This document shows, piece after piece, positions 57,290 to 64,000 of a stretch of 64,000 bases of DNA. The translations under genes and the position numbers were made by a program. Position 1 is the first letter of the stretch. Every line of letters starts with the position of its first letter. The stretch is from Alligator mississippiensis (Eukaryota; Chordata; Crocodylia; Alligatoridae), in contig NC_081824.1 in NCBI RefSeq assembly GCF_030867095.1, positions 138,041,433-138,105,432 of the forward strand. Reading direction: 5' to 3'. The notes below the pieces were generated by a model. The model was not told where the DNA came from. It did not search any database and was given only the letters and a program-made list of their open reading frames with translations.

Positions 57290-58040
57290 TCCCTCAATTC
57301 AAGGATGATGTCTGCTATGGTTCATTGATGGGTCTTGAGGTGACTTAAGAGTCTAATCTTTAGCCACAGATCTGTCTGCAGAAGATTCAGGTCTTTCTGC
57401 AAGAGGGAGTATACAGTTGTCTTGGATTTTATCCTTTTCCTTTCTCGGCTTTGGGGGCAAGATGCTTTACCTTGAGGTGGGCTGACACTGGTTGAGGTTG
57501 TGGTGCTATTGGTATTGGTTAGTAGCCAGCTTTTCCCAGCTCTTGATGTTGGCGTCCATTTTCTTCAAGTATGATTTCAATGTGTCCTTGTAGTGTTTTC
57601 TCTGGCTGTCACAAGATCTCAGATCACAGCTAAGCAGGGAGTAGTGCAGTTATTTTGGGAGCTTAGAGTCAGGCTTTCACACACAATGTCTGGTCCAGTG
57701 AAGTTGATGCTTGAGGACCACCAACTCTGTGCTGATAACATTGGCTTCAGCAAGGATGCTGGCATTTGTGCAGCAATCTTCCCATTTGATGTGGAGGATT
57801 TTCCAGAGGCATCATTGGTCTCCAGGATCTTGAGATGATTATGGTAGGTCATCCATGTTTCACATCCAGAAAGGAAAGTAAAGATGATGAATGCATTGTA
57901 GACCTGGACCTTGGTGTCTTTCTGGAGATTGCAATCAATAAATACATGCTGAAGCAATTTTCCAAAGGAGGTACTTGCACACCGTGTCCTGTGCTGGATT
58001 TCCTTGTCAACGTTCACTCCTTGAGATGCAGCTACTAAGG
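57290..58040 (-). mobile_element. Non-CR1 LINE, RT C-terminal remnant, reverse
   Basis: The minus frame shows TSFGKLLQHVF, TKVQVYNAFIIFTFLSGCET, then NNCTTP and, further left, SQRKHYKDTLKSYLKK-like and MDANIKSWEKL blocks. These are the order of a widespread vertebrate LINE's post-RT region (YxxxxLxxxLYGCETW). Clade not assigned. Stops present. Confidence 0.65.
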
Positions 58041-58159
58041 TAAGGTAAGTGCATGACTACCTCCAGGGTATTTCCCTCAGTGGTAATTTGAGGAGGCCAT
58101 GTACAGTTCATCCTGTGGGGCAATTGATCTTTGTTGCCTGACCATTCCAAGAAAAATGT

Positions 58160-58270
58160 TGGGAAGAACATCAGGACCTGTATATGGCCTTCATTGGCTT
58201 TACTAAGGCCTTTGATTGTTAAGTGTGAAGTCTTGTGGAAAGTACTGGCCAGTATATTTCATCCAGGAAG
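58160..58270 (+). mobile_element. Same-type LINE, RT palm fragment, forward
   Basis: The plus frame reads DLYMAFIGFTKAFDC followed by a stop and EVLWKVLA, a canonical RT block of the LINE type in reverse at 57290-58040. Confidence 0.55.
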
Positions 58271-58304
58271 AGCACACACCAACTGCTGAAACTTCCTTAG
58301 CCTG

Positions 58305-58420
58305 ACGAAGGGTTTTTGAACCTGAAAGCTTGTTTAATAACTATTCTCCAACTATTTGGGTTGGTCTAATAAAAGATATCAAATTCACCCAAGGAACCTT
58401 GTCTGGCCAGTATATAGATA
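58305..58420 (+). repeat. Interspersed repeat sharing CCCAATAAAAGAT-type core (copy 3)
   Basis: GGGTTGGTCTAATAAAAGAT, ATCAAATTCACCCAAGG and AACCTTGTC, the inverse of the copies at 19735 and 36690. Confidence 0.45.
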
Positions 58421-60329
58421 CTTTAGATGGACATCGCAACATTTGTTTCCTTCTTTTCCTTTCTTCAGTCAAATACTCTAACTGGACACTTTTCCATAGG
58501 CATCAGTCTTCATGTCTTGCAAGTATAATGACACTGTATTAGACATTTCCAGAGACTTCTGAACGCAGTGCAGTCTGTTACTATCATCTCATTCATGACG
58601 ATACCAAACTCTATTGGCCCTGATGTGCCTGAAAATGAGCATGCAACTGCCAGAGAATGACAATATATAGAGTTTACCATCTGAAAACCTGTGACTGCAT
58701 GGTTCAGTTCTGAAGTTGTCTTTTACATTTGTTTTTATTGCATGTTCAGTATTTATTACAAGAAAAGAATGCATTTTGTAACCAGAAAAGGAAGTCTAAG
58801 TTTGATGGATAAGTCACTCTCCTTTAGACAGTAGTAGTACTAGTAATAATACGCTAAGGGTTTTTTTTTCTCATTTCTCACACAATGAAAGTGCTTCATA
58901 TGTTACCATTATTATATCTTACCATATGGGACACCTCTTAGAATTAAGAAAGTCACAGTCTTGTGAAAGCCAGACTTTGCTGGTCAGGACGGAAACCAGT
59001 TTTGGATCGCCAGCGCCCAACCTGCACTGCTTATACTTCACAAAGGTTAGTAGATTCACCCCTGTGGTAGCCAGTACCTGTGGTTATGACAAGTGATATT
59101 TCCTTCCTAAGGCTACACTGGTGGTGGCTGGTGTAACAATTGGGTGTTTTCATAGTTTGCTCAAGGATGCATCTTTTTTAAAAGGGGAACTGTAACTGAG
59201 TTAATGAGTAACCGAATTACTATGCTGGCTGGGTCTCTGTGTATGCCACCTCCTCACAGAGCCCATAAAGGATGTCATTGTTCCTTCCAACTGGAAGGAG
59301 TTCTGATTAAGGAAGTAACCCTAAGAAGGAGATCAGAGAAAGGGATATTATTCCTGTCTGGGGAAAAGGAAAGGGAAATTGTTTTTTTGGGAATGAGCCA
59401 CAGGAGGAGATAACCTGCATCTCTAGTACCTGCCCCCAGTAGTAAATGCATGTCCTTGTTTTTGGTGAGCTTGTGCCTATGTTGTCATTCCAGAGATGCC
59501 TCCTGCTTGTGCTAATCCACCAAGGAGTCTGCAAGGTCATACAACAATACAACTGTTGTTTGCATTCTTATCGGGGTGGGCTGATAATGATTATTAAGAA
59601 TAAGAAAGAAAAGACCTTGGGTAATAACTATGCTTCTATTATTTTATATGGCAAATTGTGTGCCAGGTGCTTTACAGAAAATGCTTAGAAGGCAAGTCTC
59701 AGCCTGAAACAATTTAGAAGCTAAAAGGCCTCAGTCTGGTCATTACTCATGTGTTCCAAATGGCTTCACCTGTTCAGATACCTATTGGCTTTAGTAGGGC
59801 TGCGCAGGGGTAACATGTCGCACTCCAGCAATAGTTATGGGGTGGGGATCCTTGATGGTGGGCTTGATGAGCAAAAGAGAATGAGATGAATACAAGGACA
59901 CCTAGGATCAAGGGAATACATAGAGATATGTTCTCAGAGCCCCAGTTTTAGCATAGCTACCCCTTAGAGGTTCAAATGGATTGAACCGTTCTGATGCAAG
60001 TGTAAAGGTATACTTTTGGCATGACCTTTTAGAAGTGAGCATTTCGGAATACCTGGATGAAATGAGAGCAGAGACCTGTTAAGTATATTTCAGTTTTACT
60101 AAGCACAAAGAAGCTACATGGGGGAAGCACAAAAACGATACTGGCAGGAGAAACCAAAGGGATAGTGAGGCTGGCATTACTGGTGGAATTGCCAGGACAA
60201 CTGGTGAGGGTAATGCAAGAAGATGCTCTAGCTTGGATATCAGTAAAGCACTTAAGCACTTAAAGTTTATCTATTCAGCAACACTTTTAAAATTATGCTT
60301 AATTTTGACCATGTGCATATGTCTCATTA
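58421..60329. other. Intergenic
   Basis: AT-rich, without recognisable genes. Confidence 0.5.
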
Positions 60330-60565
60330 CAATCAGTAGCGTAGCAGCCTTTAAAAAATGGACCCACCTGAACAGAAGGGGAAGAGCTGCCTGGCAGAGA
60401 CAGAGATTGTCCCAGCGGGGACACTGTAGGCTCTGAGGGCAAGTGAAGCTGTTTGGGAGCAGACCTGCTGGAAGTGGGAGGGGTGACGTAACCCCAGCAA
60501 AGTTTTGAAAGAGAGCCCTTAGCAAAAGCCCGGGAAGGGCCCTGAGCTGGGATTGGCTGAGAGGC

Positions 60566-60600
60566 TTGGATAAAAGGGGGAGCAGTTGTTCCCACGGGGG
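60566..60600 (+). promoter_or_regulatory. Candidate LTR promoter (TATA region)
   Basis: GGATTGGCTGAG then GGATAAAAGGGG, with an ATTGG-type box 20 bases before a TATA-like box, followed by a purine-rich leader. Confidence 0.4.
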
Positions 60601-61774
60601 AGAACAAGAGAGAGAGAGGGGGCTGAGGGACAGGCTGGAGACTGAAGAACCCCCCTCCAGAGGAGCTGAAGACCCTGTGCCAGCTGCCCCAGGTGAGAGT
60701 GGGGTGGGCTCCAGAGCGCCAGATCCAGAGTGGGCAAAGGCACTGGGAAAAGCCCTGAAGGAGGCACTCCAGCCATCACCTGAGTCGGGTGCCTACAAGA
60801 GGCTCCGCATATTTTCAGGGAAGGATCCACTCCCCCCAGGGGAAGAGACTTTTGAGGCTTGGCATTCCCATGTGACAGAGACTTTGGCCTTGTGGGCAGT
60901 CTCGGAAGAGGAGAAGAGGAGGCGGCTGCTGGAGAGTCTCCGAGATCCAGCTTTTGAAGTGGTTCAAATGAGTAAGCAGGAAAACTGCAACATTTCCGTT
61001 CTCCAGTGTCTTGAACTTCTGTCTAGTGTCTTTGGAAAATCAGTGCAAGCTGAGGCTTCGTTCCTGGAATTTAATAAGACATACCAACAAAAAGGGGAAA
61101 CAGCCTCAGCTTACATCCTGCGATTAGAGAGAGCGTTACAGCAGCTAGTGGCCCAAGGAGGCCTCACTCGGGAGATGGCTGGCAAAGCTCGCTTGCAGCA
61201 ACTCCGGGTAGGAATACTTTATGATGAGCAACTGGTAAGGGAGCTCAACCTCACTGGGAGGAGAGAGAATCCCTCTACATTTGGGCAGTTGCTTCGGGAA
61301 ATCAGAAAGGCTGAAATCCTACAAGCTGTAAAGGCCTCCATCAAAGCGGTAACCCCAGCGCCGGCCCGGGGATTGGCCATGGCTCTGTGCCCTCCATGAG
61401 CATTGGCTGTCGAGATGCTGACGACGACTGACTTTGACAACGATGCCCCACAGCCACTGGCCGTGCTGCACCAGCAAGCCCAGGTGACACGGGGAAATCA
61501 GCCCAGGGCCTCCCAAGGCTCACCGGCTATCAGGTCACAATGGCCTTGCTGGCCCGAGGGGAGAGGAAAATTTTGTTACCGGTGCGGGGAAGACGGACAT
61601 TTCAAGTGCCAGTGTACAAGTCAGGGAAACCCGCCCCCGGTATGGCAGCGACTGCAGGCAACAAGGGAGGAGCCGGAAAATGGTGTTGAGACCTGGGGAA
61701 GGAGCCGACCCGAGTCTCAGCTCCCTCAGGCTCTGACAGTCCGGGAATCCCAGCTCAGTTTCCACCAGGACTAG
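60566..61774 (+). pseudogene. PNMA-like gag of Ty3/gypsy element
   Basis: One frame from 60566 to TAG at 61772, split by TGA at 61397. From about 60794 the capsid-like part reads KRLRIFSGKDPLPPGEETFE then W, later EEKRRRLLESLRDPAFEVV, and GETASAYILRLERALQQLV: the conserved order of Ty3/gypsy gag and of its domesticated PNMA relatives. After the stop the zinc knuckle CYRCGEDGHFKCQC (CX2CX4HX4C) follows near 61578. No ATG opens the frame before the capsid region, so the native start is lost or upstream. Proposed role when active: virus-like particle shell and RNA packaging. Confidence 0.8.
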
Positions 61775-62115
61775 TGGGACCTAGGGCAGAGGTCCCTGTG
61801 GTGACAGAGGGACGGAAGTGTATTGCTGTGTTAGACAGTGAGTCACAAGTAACTATCATATTCCAGTCCTTCTATGACAAGTTTTTGAAGCATTTACCAC
61901 TGCAACCACTAGCTGGGCTGGGGCTATGTGGCTTAAGCCAAGAGGTCTACCTGTACAGTGGGTATGTTACTGCCCAGCTAGAGTTCCCCAAGGAAGTGGC
62001 TGGGGTATGCAAGTCTCTGGCTGTTGCTGTGCTTGTGTCCCCAGATCCTAAGTGGATGCGGGGGGCCAATATAATTGTCGGAACCAACTCCAGTCTGTTC
62101 CAGGTGCTAGCATGA
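61774..62115 (+). pseudogene. Retroelement aspartic protease remnant
   Basis: Reads CIAVLDSESQVTII, where the family's active-site triad D-S/T-G has become D-S-E, and later ANIIVGTNSSLF, the second conserved (I-I-G-x-N/D) block. Stop at 62113. The frame is shifted from gag. The changed triad implies an inactive enzyme. Confidence 0.65.
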
Positions 62116-62343
62116 TATTGTCGGCAAAAGGCCAGGAAGCAGTACTTAAAAGCTTTGCCCATGCATGCCCTTTGTGTTGGACCATGTAAGTGGATTGAGA
62201 CCTCGGCCGGCCCTGAAACTGATGTCAGGCTGGGAGCTTTGTATTATGCAGGCGAGACTCCTGAAAAGGTGCCTGCGTGAGGCAGCAAGTTTTTACTCAC
62301 TGCCCCTAAGGGCATTGCCCGGACCCATCACAAGAAGCTGGCT

Positions 62344-62946
62344 GTGGTAGAGCCGCCTAAGAACTCTGGACCCTTAAGGCAGATGCTGGTTCCCAGTGGG
62401 GTAGTCAATATTGGAGGGCAAGCTCCATCTTCAGTGACTGCATTGATAGTCAAACCCACAGGAAAAGACATGACATTAGAGTCATTTGGGCCGCGATGGG
62501 CTGAAAATTGTCAGCGGGCATTCAGAGCCCTCATCTGGAGTTTGATGTGTGCCCCAGTATTAGTTTATGCAGACCTGCAACGGCCCTTTGTATTGCATAC
62601 GGATGCCAGCCTTGAGGGGTTGGGGGCTGTGCTATACCAAGAGCACCAAGGAAAATTAAAACCCGTTGCTTTTGCCAGCCGAGGTTTAGTCGACAGTGAA
62701 ACTTGGTACCTGACCCATAAGCTAAAGTTCCTTGCACTCAAGTGGGCGGTGACTGACAAATTCAAGGACTACCTGTATGGGACCCAGTTTGAAGTTTGGA
62801 CTGATAACAAGCCACTGACCTATGTGCTAACAAGTGCCAAGCTGGATGCAACAGGGCACCGTTGGGTAGCAGCATTGGCCGATTACCATTTCAGCTTACA
62901 CTATAGATCAGGGAGGAAAAACATAGATGCTGATGCTTTATCGTGA
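62344..62946 (+). pseudogene. Retroelement pol: linker fused to RNase H, RT core deleted
   Basis: The first 47 codons are the pre-RT linker (SGVVNIGGQAPSSVTALIV). The frame then passes straight into the RT connection and RNase H: CQRAFRAL, APVLVYADLQRPFVLHTDAS, GLGAVLYQ, HKLKFLALKWAV, VWTDNKPLTYVL, NIDADALS. The RT palm with its YxDD box is absent. In the second RNase H block the catalytic Glu is replaced by Lys. Ends at TGA 62944. Confidence 0.8.
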
Positions 62947-62979
62947 CAACCGTGTAAGCAGGAGAGAGAAATAGCAACA

Positions 62980-64000
62980 GTGGATGAAGTGCAGAGCATC
63001 TGTGGTTTGGAGGAAAGAAGAACATCTGAGGCAGAGAGACTACCTGACTGTGCAGCAGAAGTGCTGGGCCTGCCACTGGACAGCGTCCCATGGGCCACGG
63101 TGGGTCATGTGACTCTAGATCAATCGCCGCTGCCACAACTCAGTGCCACGGGATGGCAGCGAGCTCAAGAAGCTGACCCTGAAAAAAGAAATTTTAGAAA
63201 AAAAGAAAAAAAGGGGACTTGTCAAAGGAATTCAAGCCTAAAACACTTGGTGGCCAACACCTCCTTCATGAATGGCCCCGACCTGAGGGTCGTAGAGGGA
63301 GTGCTGTATTGAATGGTAACTGCCCCGGATGGGGGCACTCGCAAGCAACTAGTGCGGCCCCAAGAATACCGGACACTGGCACTGAGAGCATTGCATGACG
63401 ACCTCGGGCACCTTGGGGTTGGGCGAACGCTGTCATTGGTTCGGGACCGATTTTATTGGCCTGGGATGGCCAGAGATATCCAAAAGAAATGTGAAACTTG
63501 TGCACGCTGCGTGCAGTGGAAGACTTTGCCGACTAGGCTGGCGTACCTGCACGCCATCAGCAGTTCAAAGCCCTTGGAGCTGGTGTGTATTGACTTCCTA
63601 ACTATTGAAACTGATCGCAAAAACATCAGCAATGTACTAGTAATCACAGATCACTTTACCAGGTATGCCCAGGCCTACCCCACCAGGGACCAAAGGGCCA
63701 CCACCGCTGTGGCAAAGGTTCTGTGGGAAAAGTACTTTGTGGTGTATGGCCTTCCGGAGCGGATCCGTTCTGATCAAGGTCGAGACTTCGAAAGTCACCT
63801 GTTAAGAGAAATTTTCTAGATGGCTGGCATCTGGAAATCACGGACCACTCCCTATCACCCTCAAGGGGACCCTCAGCCAGAGAGGTTTAACCGGACCCTA
63901 CTTAACATGTTGGGTACACTGAGGAACAAACAGAAGGATCGTTGAAGTCAACACCTAGCTTTTTTGGTGCACGCGTACAACGCTACCAGAAATGATGCCA
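62980..64000 (+). pseudogene. Retroelement integrase, broken by stops
   Basis: Same frame as RNase H. Zinc-binding H-x-x-x-H and C-x2-C blocks: HDDLGHLGVGRT and CETCARC. Catalytic core: first Asp in LVCIDFL, second in RSDQGRDFES. After TAG at 63817 the frame goes on with [20 protein letters not shown], holding the third acidic residue. TGA stops occur at 63310 and near 63943. The C-terminal part lies beyond the window. Confidence 0.85.

Larger units (their letters stand above)
60425..64000 (+). mobile_element. Ty3/gypsy-type LTR retroelement, decayed, cut by window end
   Basis: Order gag, zinc knuckle, protease, (RT missing), RNase H, integrase: the Ty3/gypsy order. Gag lies in one frame, and protease to integrase in the frame reached by a -1 shift. 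GATAAAAGGG near 60571, preceded by GATTGGCTGAG, looks like the TATA/CCAAT region of a 5' LTR. The LTR start was not fixed; 60425 is a guess from a TG and the rise in GC content. At least five in-frame stops plus a large deletion show it is dead. The 3' LTR is outside the window. Confidence 0.85.

Noticed and set aside
57619..58017. 132-codon minus-strand frame as a possible gene
   Set aside because: Matches the post-RT region of a LINE, with stops and neighbouring LINE fragments.
1..64000. CRISPR arrays, operons, rRNA genes, prokaryotic mobile elements
   Set aside because: None seen. Spliced genes with GT-AG introns, CR1 and MIR repeats identify vertebrate DNA.

Overview
This is vertebrate nuclear DNA: AT-rich, intron-dominated, and dense in old interspersed repeats. 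The repeats are mostly CR1 LINEs, with MIR-like SINE cores, hAT-type miniature elements, a Tigger-like remnant and a Ty3/gypsy element. The repeat mix, especially the CR1 3' ends, looks sauropsid and most like a crocodilian (inference). A turtle is the main alternative.

Two host genes are supported, both polyspecific organic cation transporters of the SLC22A1/A2/A3 group, arranged tail to tail. The left gene (+ strand) enters the window in an intron and shows exons 4 to 11 (1558 to 18280). The right gene (- strand) is complete: 11 coding exons from the ATG at 52023 to the stop at 25112, encoding 556 residues. The last eight exons have identical lengths in the two genes (169, 115, 107, 215, 109, 113, 100 and 67 bp), all with GT-AG junctions and matching phases. 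From human genome knowledge, SLC22A1 (+) and SLC22A2 (-) are also tail to tail. The right gene is therefore called SLC22A2 and the left one an SLC22A1/A2-like paralogue.

The rest is non-coding or mobile. 4646-7549 is a 2.9 kb TA-flanked element with terminal inverted repeats, sitting in an intron of the left gene. 11567-15310 is a CR1 in reverse orientation that keeps ORF1 (SGNH esterase), endonuclease and both ends of the reverse transcriptase (RT) but has lost the RT core. 15870-19300 holds fold-back and hAT miniature elements, and 19300-25100 is the gap between the two 3' ends. The long introns of the right gene carry hAT miniature elements at 26429, 33025, 33801 and 45321, a CR1 with a second CR1 nested in reverse (36993-39437), a Tigger-like remnant with a PCNA-binding-like motif (42733-43296), and several CR1 fragments. 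Upstream of the right gene, 52990-54264 is CR1, 55687-56028 a hAT miniature element, and 57290-58300 two opposed pieces of another LINE. From about 60.4 kb to the window end lies a decayed Ty3/gypsy-type element with a PNMA-like gag, zinc knuckle, protease, RNase H and integrase, but no reverse transcriptase core.

The two transporter genes are expected to act in the plasma membrane of epithelial cells (kidney, liver, gut), carrying organic cations. No bacterial-type operons, CRISPR arrays, rRNA genes or functional tRNA genes were seen.
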